DNA of 64,000 nt from Tolypeutes matacus. Lineage: Eukaryota > Chordata > Mammalia > Cingulata > Chlamyphoridae. The notes beneath the pieces are model-generated. The model searched no databases, had not been told where the DNA came from, and saw only the letters and a list, made by a program, of their open reading frames with translations. Shown piece after piece: positions 1 to 11,366 of this stretch (the first letter of the stretch is position 1; each line of letters begins with the position of its first letter). Location: positions 7,047,084-7,111,083 of the forward strand of contig JAKSZT010053836.1 in assembly GCA_026826555.1 (NCBI GenBank). The letters are read 5' to 3'. A program made the translations under genes and the position numbers.

Positions 1-844
1 ACCAGGGAGGGGAAAGAGCAGCTGAGTCCAGTTGACAATGCCATGTAGGCAGTCTGCTGTGCTCTCCAGCTTTTTTTTTTTGGGGGGGTGAGGAGGAGTG
101 GGATGGCATCAAAGCTGCTGAGGATGGACTAAAGAGAAAGAATATAAAACTAGCCATTTATTTACAAGATTATTTTAAGGAGTTCTTGTACAAATCAAAC
201 TTATACGCAATTATATAGTGATTACAATTATAGATTACAATATATGTTGGCTTTTTGAGGTTAAAAAAATTACAGTTATTTGACTTTTTAGCAACTCTTA
301 CTCATGAGGGGAAAATACTGTATTTAAAATTTAGCACAGTCACAAAATTCCCCTTAATTCAAGTACTTTTTTATTTTTCCCCGAGTTGTTTGATTCTGAC
401 ACAGTACTACAGGACCAATTCACACTTCAACATTATTTCTGTGGAGTGAGAACTGGTTTCGCTCTGACTGGAGCTCATCAGCTGTAGGCAACTGGTCAAG
501 AAACATTTTTTATTTGCCATAAAGCCAACCATTCTCACCTTGGATTTAACTTAATGAAAAGGTTATAGACATAAATATGCTTACTAGGAAAGGACTTAAC
601 TTTTAAAAACTCACAATTCTAATTATTTCCATTAAAAAAGCCATACAAATGAAAGCACCACCTTGCTTTTAGTTCTATTTCCTTTTTCTCTGCTAATTAG
701 CACTATAAACAACAACAAAAACTTAGGCTTATTTAAAAAACTGCAAGTACAAATAAATCCAATCAACAGACATTTGATAACAGGTTATCAAACAAACAAG
801 TCTCATACAAGGTACCAAGTCAGAAATACATCTCCAAACCAGAC

Positions 845-970
845 GTTAATCAATTCATTCACCAAATATGTATTGGGTACTTATATGTCCAGGCCCTGTT
901 CTAGGTGGTGGGAATATGGCTGCGAATAAAAAAGACGTCCTTCATGGAGCTCACATTCTGGTGTAGTGGA
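845..970 (-). repeat. LINE-2 3' end fragment
   Basis: The stretch reads as the reverse complement of an L2 3' end: a TTCATTCA-type start, then a degenerate 'tgtccaggccctgttctagg' core and a 'catggagctcacattctgg' segment. It is diverged, as expected for an old mammalian repeat. Identified from memory of the L2 consensus. Confidence 0.6.
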
Positions 971-3879
971 CCTATAGGTATCTATATTAAATTTTTCACT
1001 CTTCATGTGTTGCTGCCAATCAATAAGCATTATGTATTTATTTTAAAGTTACAGTACTTTAATTTTGAGGCTTGCCTGAGTTCCATCAGAAGTTATGTAT
1101 GAAATGCCAAGTGCTTTAAGTCTAATAGGAAAATCTGGTTCAGATCAGTATAAATATTGTTTAAAACAACCTATAATTTTCAATTATAAAATATACCATT
1201 TGAGTCTCAAATAATATCAGCTGTATACTTCCCAAATAATGTCATTAAGATAAGCAAGTTTGGCCTATGAGAGCACTTTGTTCTTTAACATAATGGTTTA
1301 CTTCCCTTTGTAGGAAAAAGTACATCAAAAGGTTTTTTACATTTTCTCCAAATATACTTTGAAAGCAGAGCAAACAAAAGAATAATTTCTTTCTGGGGAG
1401 TTCTAGCAAGATTTTGATATGGTAAGGTAAACAAAATCAGAAGCAATAAATTAAAGATGCATCCACAAACCCCAAAATAACTGACTTTTGACAGATATAT
1501 ACATTTAAAAACACCTTTTCTTGATAAAGTTTTTAAAAAATAGAATAGCAAAGAACCTGTGTAAGAAACATGAAAACTTTGTTTTACATGATGATATTGA
1601 AGTTTCATATGACATGAATTTATGCAGATCAAATTCTACTTTTAAAAGATTAAAACTGAGCTAGCTTTTTCAAAGAACTCTACAGTTCTATGGAAAAGAA
1701 GAACTATTTTTCAAAGATAGTAACATCCCAATCAACCTTTCTGTTAAAATTTAACTTTAATATATTGAGTCTCCTTTAAAGGAGACAGAGCATTAGATTT
1801 TAAAAGTTGCCTTTAGTTTACCCTTTGGGTAAGTATTTTATATCAGGCCAAAACAAATTATTCCCATGCGGGTTTTGTTTAGCTTTGCCCCCAAGATAGG
1901 GCAGGGTGATTTTATGGTATGTAAATTACAACCCAAAAGAGATGTTTGAAAAAAAAAAAAAAGACTCATATGGAGCAGGACCTTCCAAACGAGTACCAAA
2001 TCGTGTAAACAAAAATTATGGTTCATCAAGATTCCAAGAAAAAGTGGGTCAGTGACAGCACCATGATATTTAATCATATCATATACGTCAAATTATCAGT
2101 ATGGTATCTTAGAGCTATGCAATTTTACATATCTCTTTACATATTTTTTTAAATTAAAGCAGAAAGTTATTAGTAGAGAAATTTTATTGTGAAGCTTCTT
2201 GTGTAGATCTCACCATTTGAACTATGAATCTAAAAATATGAAAAATGTTTCATCTGGATTTTTTTTTATCTGAAAAACTAAAAGGAAACACACACACACC
2301 CTGTAATTCCCTTTTCAAAAAAAAAAAGGTTAAAAAAAAATTTTTTTAAGATAATTTATAAATCTGCCTAACATTAAAGTTTTGGTTAATGTTTAAATTT
2401 CGAAGTCACGTTTGGCCTGGGCTTGGTTAATTTTGTATGATGTAGTTTACAAAAAAAAAATTATCATCATTTACTACATAATCATCCTTAAAATAGTTCT
2501 CTGGTTCATGTCTTTTAATGACAGTCAGTACAAGTGTTAGTAAGAAATATACTCACAATCCAACCAATACTATAATATTTGGGGGTTGATTTCTACTTTG
2601 TGTCTATCACCCCTTCCCTCCAATTTTTTGTTTGTTTACTTCCCAGCCCGAGTAAACTTTTAAATCTCAGTAGCTAAGAAAGCTCAATGAGGAAGTTTGA
2701 AACAACACGATAACATTAGGAGGATATTTGCAGATTTAAATTATCTATGCTTTCACAGTTGCCCTTACTAGGAGTACTAAACATAACATTCATAATATTG
2801 TAAGCCCAGTAATGTGTTTATCAGAAATTCAAGAATCAGCTTTAATACTGAAAGCTAGAAATAAGAGATAAAATAAAAATCTAAACATTATTAAAGGAGA
2901 AAAACCAGAACTTCAAGGTTAAGGATTTCCACTTTAATATGAAACTGTTAGATGAATTGGGGAACTAGTACAGATTGTTAGTCATTCTGCAAAAGAAAAG
3001 AGGCTTTTCTGAATACATAAGGCTGCCTATCCATCTATCATTTCTTCCCAAGCGAGTATACTGCCCTGTTTTATCTTCACTCCACCATGTCAGAATGTAG
3101 CTGTAAACAGGTATTTAAGCTAAATATACTAAGCAATCAGCAGCAGCTATGCTGTCATTGTATAACATCAAAGGACAATTCTTGAGTTTTATAAGGTGAA
3201 GGAACTAAAGGTTAGAGTGGTTACTGTGCTACACACTAGCCACTCCCTTCATGTTAGCAATAAGATTCTGAAATGCAGTTAGTCTATGGAGTCGCCATTG
3301 TTTCAAGAAACCTCTAAGTTTATACACATTTATTCTGAACTACATAAAATCTTTTAAAAAAGATAAAATCAATATAAACACAATCCATGCATTACCAATG
3401 AGATTCTTCAGTAATTATACATGCTAGGATATTACACTGTAAAAAGGAGTTTTAATTCTTAATTCTATAAAATTTGTGCATTAGCTAGTACTGTTACTGA
3501 ATTTAAAATAACATGAATTCAACAAAATGTAAGGAAAAAAACAAAGACAGTCATCACTGTTTTCTACTTGGATAAAGAAAGAACTGAAAAGTAGCTGTAC
3601 AAGGAATAGAAACCTTTACACAAGGAGATAGTTCAGTTTCTCTATCAGTGTCTCTTGAGTCTTAATCAAGATCACCACACTGCAAATATGAAGGTGTAGT
3701 CAGTAGCTGGGAAGCCAACACTCACAATTTGCATACCTAAGTACTTAGTCAATAAATTGAAACATTGCTCCACTGATTTATTGAACATTTCTTTGAAAAA
3801 TTCCCAGCCTATCATTTTGGAAGAAATTTTAAAAAGCTGGGCATAAGGATACATGATACACACAAAAAGATTGCTAAGT

Positions 3880-4060
3880 ACCTGGGACTGTACTGCATAT
3901 TTTACTATACTAGGTCTTCTAATTCCCATGAGACAGGTAATATCTTGCCCATTTAAGAGAGAAGGAAACTGCACAAGGTAATAAGACTATACTATCAAAA
4001 AGGCAGGATTCAAATCCAGGTATTCTGACTCCAAATCCAGGCCTCTTTCCTCTAAACCAA
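3880..4060 (-). repeat. MIR SINE fragment
   Basis: Antisense MIR-like sequence: a 'cccatgagacaggtaatatc...cccatttaagaga' core followed by 'ggattcaaatccagg', which corresponds to the tRNA-like MIR head. Old and diverged. Confidence 0.55.
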
Positions 4061-4379
4061 ATCAAGATGTGAATATTAGCAGAACTTACTAAAGTGTTAA
4101 CAGCTGGGCAATTATACCTGCATTGTTTCCCAGACTTGATACTTTGGGAGATATAGAAGTGGGCTTTACCATTTTTACACATTTGATAGAGGCATACACT
4201 TAAATATTATAGTTATATTCCTTACCATTCAAGGTTTATGAAATGCATTGATGCCTTTAGAGGAAAGGCAATCCTAACAGTTATGATAACTCTAACTGTA
4301 ATCATATCTCTTATCCACACATCTAAAAAATCATTTCTGAGTAACTTAAAATCACAGTAATGGAAATGTTTGGAAAGGG

Positions 4380-4446
4380 GTAAAAAAAAAAAAAAAAAAA
4401 AAATAGCCCTACAGTAAACATAACACCCACACACAAACACACACAG
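4380..4446. repeat. Poly(A) tract and short CA-rich run
   Basis: A run of about 20 A (4383-4403) is followed by an imperfect CA-rich microsatellite near 4425-4446, just outside the CpG island. Such tracts are length-variable; no function is claimed. Confidence 0.8.
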
Positions 4447-4449
4447 ACT

Positions 4450-5350
4450 CACGGTGGAGACGAAAAGCGAAATATGCGATTCAGTCTGTGAAAGATCCCG
4501 GAGCAGGTGGGGTTCAGCTACAGTAGGTACTTGCACATCAGGCGACGCGCCCAAATCCGGCTGCTCCCGGGGCGCCGCCCCCGCCGACCCCAACAAGGCC
4601 GCCCTCCTCCTCGCCACCTCCTTCCCCGGCGGCCCGGGACCCAAGGGAAGGAGGCAGGGAGAGGAAGGGGTTCAGAACCCCGTTCCCCCGTGCTCAACTC
4701 CCCTACCCCCACTGCGCGGAGCCAGGCGGGGAGCCGACTCGCTGGCGCCCCGGGACTCGCAGGACGCCGCGGGAGGGTGGCCACCCTGCCGCGCCTCCTT
4801 CGCGACGCCCTGGTCCGCCCCCGGCACCCTCGAGCACTCACCCCACTTTTCCCGGACTCAGGCCGCACCCTAACGAGGCCGGTGGAGCTCTGGCTCAGGT
4901 GCCAACTGCTCCATAGCTGGGACCAAAAGAGCGGCTGTGGAAGCGGGGGCAGCAGCGGGAAATCCGGCGGAGACCTCGGCCGGTGCGCCGCGGCTTCCCC
5001 AACCCCCCGCGGAGCTGACACATCAACAAAGATGGCGGCGACACTGAGGCCGGGCGAACTACAGCTGAGAGGGCGGTGCTCTCGGAAGCAACCAATCAGC
5101 GCGCGGGAGGCGGTGTGACGCGGCTGCACCTTGAGTCCCAGGGTAACCTGTCTGCAGTGGGCAGGGCCGGCGCCGCGCCGCCGCCTCCTGTCTCGTGGCC
5201 CCGCGAACGCAGGGCCGGGGCGTGGGCTCCTGAGCACCAGCCCCCTGCTGGCCCGCCGAGCAGGCCCTCCTGCCTTCATCCGGGTCCTGCCCCGCACGTC
5301 CTTCCCGACCCAGGCTGGTCGTTGCTCTCTGTAGCAGGCAGTCATCGGAC
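4450..5350. promoter_or_regulatory. CCDC186: CpG-island promoter, probably of CCDC186
   Basis: A roughly 900-base GC- and CpG-dense block is bounded on both sides by AT-rich DNA. It contains a CCAAT motif (5092-5096, in 'accaatcagc'), an AAGATGGCGGC YY1-type motif at 5029-5039, and several GC boxes. The minus-strand splice donor at 4841 shows transcription leaving towards lower coordinates. In human, CCDC186 (coiled-coil protein of dense-core vesicle maturation) starts from a CpG island about 5 kb upstream of TDRD1 and is divergent from it; here the spacing is about 6 kb. Open frames inside the island (up to 275 codons) have GC-driven composition and are not taken as genes. Confidence 0.65.
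4842..5035 (-). other. CCDC186: Candidate non-coding first exon of CCDC186
   Basis: On the minus strand the CpG island offers a strong splice donor, GGG|GTGAGTG, with the intron starting at 4841. A start site near the YY1-type motif at 5029-5039 would give a first exon of about 190 bases. No good open frame from a well-placed ATG crosses the donor, so the exon is taken as 5' UTR. The 5' boundary is a guess; the donor is the better-supported end. The gene identity comes from synteny only. Confidence 0.45.
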
Positions 5351-5595
5351 ATTACTCCATCTCACCCTTTGGCCCTTCTTCGTATTATAGAGGCATAAAG
5401 CGATAAAAAGAGAATTCGAAATTGGGGCTTCCCAGATCTGCTGGGCACACCTGGCACTTGACGCGGGGCGGAGTCAGTAGGAGCAGTCTAACTGCCTGCC
5501 CGAAAATTCATCTCTGCGAGACCTCTCCGGGTTTATAGAACACCCGGTTCGTGTCCACAGCGCGGCACCTACTGCCGTTGTTTAATAACTAAATG

Positions 5596-5681
5596 TTGGT
5601 GAGCCGGTGTGGTTGAATGCCAGCTTCCCACATACGAGGTCCCGAGTTCAAACCCCGGCCCCGGGTCCTCAAAATAAATAA
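5596..5681 (+). repeat. tRNA-derived SINE (DAS-like)
   Basis: The plus strand carries an A-box-like 'tggttgaatgccagc' and a B-box-like 'gagttcaaaccccgg', then a short A-rich 'aaaataaataa' tail, the layout of a DAS-type SINE. It sits about 250 bases outside the CCDC186 CpG island. It is not a functional tRNA: the arms do not pair as a cloverleaf and it ends in an A-rich tail. Confidence 0.65.
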
Positions 5682-6393
5682 CGAACTATTGGTGTTCGTG
5701 CCTCGGACACCCGACCGTGAGCGCCCTCTCCCTGCTGGGTACCGGGTTTGACCCACAGGAGGAGCTTAATAATTAGCAATAAAAAGTGTGTTGAATACGG
5801 TTGCCCAACCGGATCCGAAGGAGTTAGGTGAGCAGTTTCAATCTGTGGCGGTTTGGCAAGTGAAATGATGTTCTTTTCATTGGGACTTCTAATGTCCAGC
5901 TCTTGAGTGAGAATACTTAGTTCACACAGAGTCTTCATTACAAGATTTTGCAAAGCAAAACTTACTACACTCCTTTTAAGCTTCGTGCAGACACACAAAC
6001 GAAAATCAGTTTAAGAAATACAGCCCTGTATAATTCTGTTTCTCTTTCCTTTTCGACAGGAAATGGCACCTCCCTCCTTAAATGAAGGTGCTGCGTAAAA
6101 CACACTTTTGGCTTTAAGACAATAATTTGATGAAATATCCCAAGTGAGATATGGTGTTCAGGATGAGGGGGAGCAGGAAAGAAACTTTAAGCTTTTTCAG
6201 TAATCATAAATTGTTAGTAATAACGTTGGTATTGTTATTCTGAAAATAATATATTTATTAGTATAAAGCATAAAAATAATTCTTTGGGAACCAATATTTT
6301 CAGCATAAAAGAAACAAATATAAAATAAAAGAAATTAAGTAAAAACTTTGTAATCCTAAATATGAATTTAGAAATAGTATGAACTCATTATGC

Positions 6394-6478
6394 GTTGTTT
6401 TTTTTTTTGAAGAGGTATTGGGGATTGAATCCCGGACCTTGCACATGTGAAGCGCGTGTTCAACCACTGAGCTACACC
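6394..6478 (-). repeat. tRNA-Ala-like SINE (DAS-like)
   Basis: Read on the minus strand it starts with a tRNA-Ala-like head ('gggtgtagctcagtggttg'), keeps a B box ('gggattcaatcccc') and ends in poly(A), seen here as poly(T). It is flanked by an 8-base target-site duplication, cattatgc, at 6386-6393 and 6479-6486. Confidence 0.75.
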
Positions 6479-7176
6479 CATTATGCATTTCTTAAACTTT
6501 ATTTTTAAAAGAAGTCTGTACTCTAGGAAAAGGCCTAGAACAATGGTCAACCCAATTCACACTCCTACTCTCCAGACTGATACTTAGATAATCTCTAAGT
6601 ATCATTTCCCACTAAAAGGTACCTGGCTTCTTTAATAGAAAAGGCTGATTCCAAGTCTGAGGCAGAAAAAGTACAAGACAATTGTAGCAGAAATCAAGGA
6701 AGAAAGCAAAGATAATGGAAGTTGTGTTTAAAAAAAGACTCAGAAAAGCCAATTCAAAGGTGCTCCCATTGGTCAAAGATGGGAAATTTTTAGCATTGAA
6801 AAATAATAACAATTGATTGCAACGCATCAACCATGTTAAAATCAGACTGCATGATGATATTTTTTAAAATTTCATTGGTCATCTTTGGAGGATGCTGGGA
6901 AATTATCACATTCTGAAAACTGATAATAGAGATAAAATGAAGCATTTATCCTACCTTTCCTGTTACAAGTTCAATCAAATAGTCAAAGTGGCAAATTCTT
7001 CTTTATAGAATTCCATGGAATAAATGCAGAAAAAATAATAATGATAATTTTACAAATCCCAGTGAAATAATGGATCTTGGTAATGATCATCAATGGCTTT
7101 AAAACCATGAGATGACTAGCTGATGGGAAATTTTATAATGGATGGCTCCAGCTGACAACTCTTGAATCTAATAGAG

Positions 7177-7369
7177 CAGGGGTTCTTAATAAGGGGTCAG
7201 TGAACTTGAATTGAAATTCAAAAAAACATTATTCTTGTGGGGACATGTTGGTGCAGGTGTGATATATTTATTAAATAATACACAGTATAGTGTGGACTTA
7301 GCAAGGGGTCCTTGGTTTTCACCTGACTGGCAAAGGGATCCATGGAAGAAAAAAGGTTAAGAACCCCTG
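7177..7369. mobile_element. Non-autonomous hAT DNA transposon
   Basis: A 193-base element with terminal inverted repeats: it begins CAGGGGTTCTTAA and ends TTAAGAACCCCTG. It is flanked by an 8-base target duplication, taatagag (7169-7176) against taaaagag (7370-7377), seven of eight matching. TIR sequence and 8-base duplication are diagnostic of the hAT superfamily. It has no coding capacity and so was moved by a transposase supplied elsewhere. Confidence 0.85.
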
Positions 7370-7739
7370 TAAAAGAGCAATCTAATATCCCCCAAAGAGA
7401 AACGAGTAGATATTACGTATCTTGTCCTGTGATTCAATAGAAGTACAGAACACCACTTGTGAAGTAATGTTGCCAGAGGGGATGCAATCAAAATAGATTG
7501 TAAGAAAAACTGCAATTACTTCAATAAATAAATTGCAATAAAAAGAAAAGATTAAAAGAGAAATATCATTTTAAAAGACATCACCAAATGCAAATACAAG
7601 ATCTTGTTTGGATCCTAATTTGAACACACCAACTTTTAAAAATCATTTAAGACTATCTGGAAATTTTGAATACTAATTTTATGATATTATGAAAATATCT
7701 TTAAAGGTGACAATTTTTGGTGATGTTTTTAAAAAGTCA

Positions 7740-9000
7740 ATCCTTTTTATTTAGGTGAAATTCGCATAACATAAAATTAAGCATTTTAAACTGAAAATTT
7801 CAGTGGCATTTAGTATATTCAGAAAGTTGTGCAACTACCACTTACATCTAGTTCCAAAACATTTTCATCACCCCAAAAAGAAATCCTGTCTGTACCCATT
7901 AAGCGGTTACTTCCCTTTCCCTTCCCCCCACTTTCCCCTGCCCTTGGCAACCACCAATCTGTTTTCTGTCTCTATGGATTTACCTATTCTGGATATTTCA
8001 CATGAATTGAATATGACCTCTTTTTTCAGCATAATGTTTTAGAAATTCATCCACATTGTAGCATGTATCAGTACTTCATTCCTTTTTATAGCTGGATAAT
8101 ATTCCATTATATGGATATACCACATTTTGCTTATCCATTCATCTTTTGATAGGCACTTGGGTTTTATTTCCCATCTTTTGGCTATTGTGAATGAAGAAGC
8201 TTTGAACATTTCCATACAAGTTCCTGTTTGAGTTCCTGTTTTCAATTCTTTTGGATCTATAACTGAGAGTGGAAATATTGGAATATGTTTAACTTTTTGA
8301 GGAACTGCCAAACTGTTTTTCACAGCAGTTTTACCATTTTATATTCCTACCAGCAATGTATGAGCATTCCAATTTCTCCAAATCCTTGCCAACACGATAT
8401 TTTCCATTTTTTAAATTATAGTCATCATAGTATCTGTGAAATGATTTCTTATTGTGGTTTTGATTTGCATTACCCTAACGATTAATGATGTTGAACATCT
8501 CTTCATGTGCTTATCGGCTACTTGTCTATCTTTGGAGAAATGTCTATTCACGTCCTTTGTCCATTATTTAATCGGATTACTCGTTCTTTTGTTGTGAAGT
8601 TCTAAGAATCTTTTATATATTTGGATACAAGTCCTTTATTAGATATATGATTTGCAACTATTTTCTTCCATTACATAGTTTGTCTTTTCATTTTCTTAAC
8701 AATGTTCTTTGATGCACAAAAATTTTTTTAACTTTCTTGAACTCCAATATATCTATTTTTCTGGTTGTTGTTTATGCTTTGGTGTCATATCTAAGAATCC
8801 AGTGACAAAATCCAAGTTCCTGAAGATTTCCCCCTCTTTTTTCTTCTAAGAACTTATTTATCAAGGACCATTCATATGGTCCTTGGTTCATTTGTGTTAA
8901 TTTTTGTATATTGTGTCAGGAAGGGGTCCAACTTCATTCTTTTGTATGAGGATGTTCAGATTTCCCCATACCACTTGTTGAAGACACTATTCTTCTACTG
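7740..9000 (-). mobile_element. LINE-1 fragment, antisense (3' UTR and ORF2 C-terminus)
   Basis: 7740-8040 matches an old L1 3' UTR read backwards. From 8323 down to 8039 the minus strand encodes an ORF2 C-terminal remnant with the KRW...DEWI.KMWYIH.MEYY signature. The remainder to about 9000 is diverged ORF2. The element is 5'-truncated and inactive. Confidence 0.85.
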
Positions 9001-9059
9001 AATGATCTTGGCACCCTACAAATCATAATATTTGAAGGATCCTAATGATGTAAATATTA

Positions 9060-10450
9060 ATGGATGAAAAGACACACATCCCAGAAAGTAGTACAGTGTT
9101 AAAAAAAAACAAAACACATTAATAAAGGTATGTTAAGAGAATATAGAAGCCAAGTAAAGAGCTCCCAATGGCCAAAGCTGGAACAATTTGAGCAACAAAA
9201 TAAAGTAGAATTGGATTATAAGCCAAAGTATACAATAAATATCCATAAGTCCAAAGTGATATAAATAAATTATTGGATAAAATAACAAGTAAGGGAGGAG
9301 AGATAAATCTGGCATGCAGAAGAATTCCAAACAATTTTTGTAAGTACTCCACCCTCAAGGGGGTGGAGCACAACTCTCTACACCTTAAGTGTGGGCTTCA
9401 CATACTGAGTACACTATGAAAAAGTGGCAGGAAAACAGTAATTCTACAGTGAAGAAACCTGGCAAACACCACCTCAGCCAGATGATCAAGGTCAACATCG
9501 ACAGTCATGAATCATGTTGATACTATGTACCTATGATATATGATATGATAAAAATGGCACTTTGCCTCCATGGTCCTCCTCCCAATAACCCATAACTTCA
9601 TTCTTACTATGAGAAAAAAATTCAGACAAATTCCAATCAAAGGACATCCTCAAAACGTTTGACCAGTACTCTTCAAAACCGTCAAGGTCATTGAAAACAA
9701 GGAACGTGTCAGAAACTACCACAGCCAAGAGGATCCCAATGTGACATGGTAACTAAATGTAATAGAATATCCTGGTTGGGATCCTGAAAGAGAGAAAGGA
9801 CAATAGGTAAAAACTAAGGAAATCTAAATAAACTACAGATTTTCGTTAATAATAATATGTCAATATTGTTTCATTAATTGTAACAAATATATCATACTAA
9901 CGTAAGATGTTAATATAGGGAAAAGTAGGTGAGGCTTATATGGGAAGACTCTGTACTATGTTAGACCCGGGGCTCCCGTCCTGTTCCCCACTTCATCTGC
10001 CCTCCCACCTCCCTCTACCTGCAGGTGCGCATTTCTAATTGATACAAACCAGAGCTCCTGTCCCTGCTCCCTCCCAGCTCCCTCCCTAAACATTCTGGTC
10101 TGATAGTAGCAATCCACAGAGGGACACAGAAGTAACTACAAAGCCGATATGAGTTATCTCGTCCTGACCTTAAAATTGCAAAGCTAGCATAAACCATCAC
10201 AAACTAACCCCTTTAGAGCTAGCCCCAGAAGGAATTATAAATACCCCCCTCTCCCCCTCCTTGGGTGCTGCTCTTGCAGCCTGCCTGATAAGCTCATTCA
10301 TTAAAAGTTTTGCTTGAATGGACTCCGCCTCCAGGTCTGATTTCTGAGACACCTCCCTTCCTGGGCTTCCCTCCGAACCTAACACTATCTTCTCAATTTT
10401 CCTGTAAGTCTAAAACTGTTCTAAAAACTAAAGTTTATTGAAAAAAAAAA
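9060..10450 (+). mobile_element. LINE-1 3' end, split by a solo LTR
   Basis: The sequence follows an L1M-type 3' UTR in sense orientation: 'gaagaaacctggcaaacacc', 'atgataaaaatggcac', then '...ggaagactctgtactat'. The matching continuation 'cttctcaattttcctgtaag' and a terminal poly(A) near 10440 appear only after 10385. The 426 bases between are a later LTR insertion. Family placement is from memory. Confidence 0.7.
9959..10384 (+). mobile_element. Solo LTR of an endogenous retrovirus
   Basis: A 426-base block with matching ends, TGTTAG...CTAACA, interrupts LINE-1 sequence. It carries a TATAAATA box at 10236-10243 and a poly(A) signal ATTAAA at 10300-10305, in LTR order (U3, R, U5). The 4-base target repeat acta precedes it (9955-9958) and recurs at its right edge with one base shared. 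A 4-base duplication suggests a gammaretrovirus-like (ERV1) origin. No internal viral genes are present; this is a recombined remnant. Confidence 0.75.
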
Positions 10451-11022
10451 AAAAAGATCAAGTTTGGAATGTGTTTCGAACAAGGGGATGGGGAGTGAGA
10501 GGTGGACACTGTTTGCAGCAGAGGTATAAACAAGATTAACAACGCATAGATAATATTGGAGCTGGCTGATGGGTACGTGGGCATACGTTATACCACTTTT
10601 CTTCTGAATATGTTCGAATAGGTGCAAGGTAAAAGAAAAAGTAAAAAAAAAAAAAAAAGTTTTTTTTTTCGGCAACAGAAATATTCACCTGCCTTAAGTC
10701 AGGGAAAAAAAACAAGTGATCACATGTGTTTTGTCTCCAAGACCAGGCAGAAGCAGCTGATGAATTTAGAAAAATTTCAAAAGACCTTAGGTAGTTAATG
10801 TGGCCTCAATGACCTTCCAGGAGCCAAAGAATGACCTTCTTTGCGCTCAAAATTTGCCCACCAAGTTCCTGGGAAAACCTTTTTGGAATAAGCTAGAACA
10901 ATAGTTACATTGAGTTTACGCGGAGGAACTTCCTGCGCAAGCAGTCTCTGTTCCCGCTCTCCAGTATAAGCCATCAAGGGAGGATTGGGGGCCGGGACAG
11001 CACTTTCCACTCGCACAGCGGA

Positions 11023-11076
11023 CGCATGTGGGCGCCGCTGAGTCGCACGTGGGCGCCGCTGAGACGCACGTGGGCA
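11023..11076 (+). repeat. 21-base tandem repeat carrying E-boxes
   Basis: Two full units (11023-11043, 11044-11064) and a partial third (11065-11076) share the form cgcaNgtgggcgccgctgag. Units two and three contain CACGTG; unit one has CATGTG. It lies at the probable TDRD1 start region. Confidence 0.85.
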
Positions 11077-11312
11077 CGGACTGCGCAGGCGCCTTGGAGG
11101 CTCTGGGAGGGCGCCTGGGCCTTGCAGGCGAGGGGAGCTCACGGAGCACCGCTGGGCGGCAGGGCTCCCTGGCACGGGCAGACGCCACCACGGCCAGGCT
11201 TCAGAGACCGGTCGGGGTTAAGGGCCCTTTCGCTGCCTTCCAGGTCAGGGCTCCGAGGCGCATGGAGGAGCAAGAGGGGCTGGGTGAAGGCTGTGGGGCC
11301 TTGGTCGTTGGG

Positions 11313-11366
11313 GGCCGGACGTTGGGCGCTGGACGTTGAGGGCGGGCGTTGAGGGCGGGCGTTGAG
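11313..11366 (+). repeat. 13-base tandem repeat in the TDRD1 CpG island
   Basis: Two identical units of ggcgggcgttgag (11341-11353, 11354-11366) follow two diverged ones built on 'ggacgttg'. GC-rich minisatellite, likely length-variable. No function is assigned. Confidence 0.8.

Larger units (their letters stand above)
1..4449 (-). other. CCDC186: Non-coding DNA, probable intron 1 of CCDC186
   Basis: AT-rich sequence with no convincing coding exon on either strand; the open frames are short and lack family resemblance. It lies downstream, on the minus strand, of the CpG-island exon at 4842-5035, so it is read as the first intron of that gene. About 970-3870 holds little repeat that I recognise, apart from poly(A)/poly(T) runs and a short CA run near 2290. 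Assignment to CCDC186 rests on the known divergent CCDC186-TDRD1 gene order in human, not on protein sequence. Confidence 0.45.
5351..10984. other. Intergenic region between the two CpG promoters
   Basis: No coding exon was found. The stretch contains two tRNA-derived SINEs (5596-5681, 6394-6478), an hAT element (7177-7369), antisense LINE-1 (7740-9000) and sense LINE-1 3' sequence split by a solo LTR (9060-10450). The remaining parts (about 5690-6390, 6480-7170, 7380-7740 and 10450-10985) are AT-rich, with poly(A) runs at about 10440 and 10645 and nothing else I can name. Confidence 0.6.

Noticed and set aside
4540..4720. Possible counterpart of the human microRNA gene MIR2110, which lies near the CCDC186 5' end
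   Set aside because: I looked for the mature sequence and hairpin on the minus strand and saw no match; the locus may simply not be conserved here.
4518..5345. 275-codon minus-strand open frame in the CpG island, with overlapping plus-strand frames
   Set aside because: High GC lowers stop-codon frequency; several frames are open at once, composition is R/G/P/A-rich and no domain is visible.
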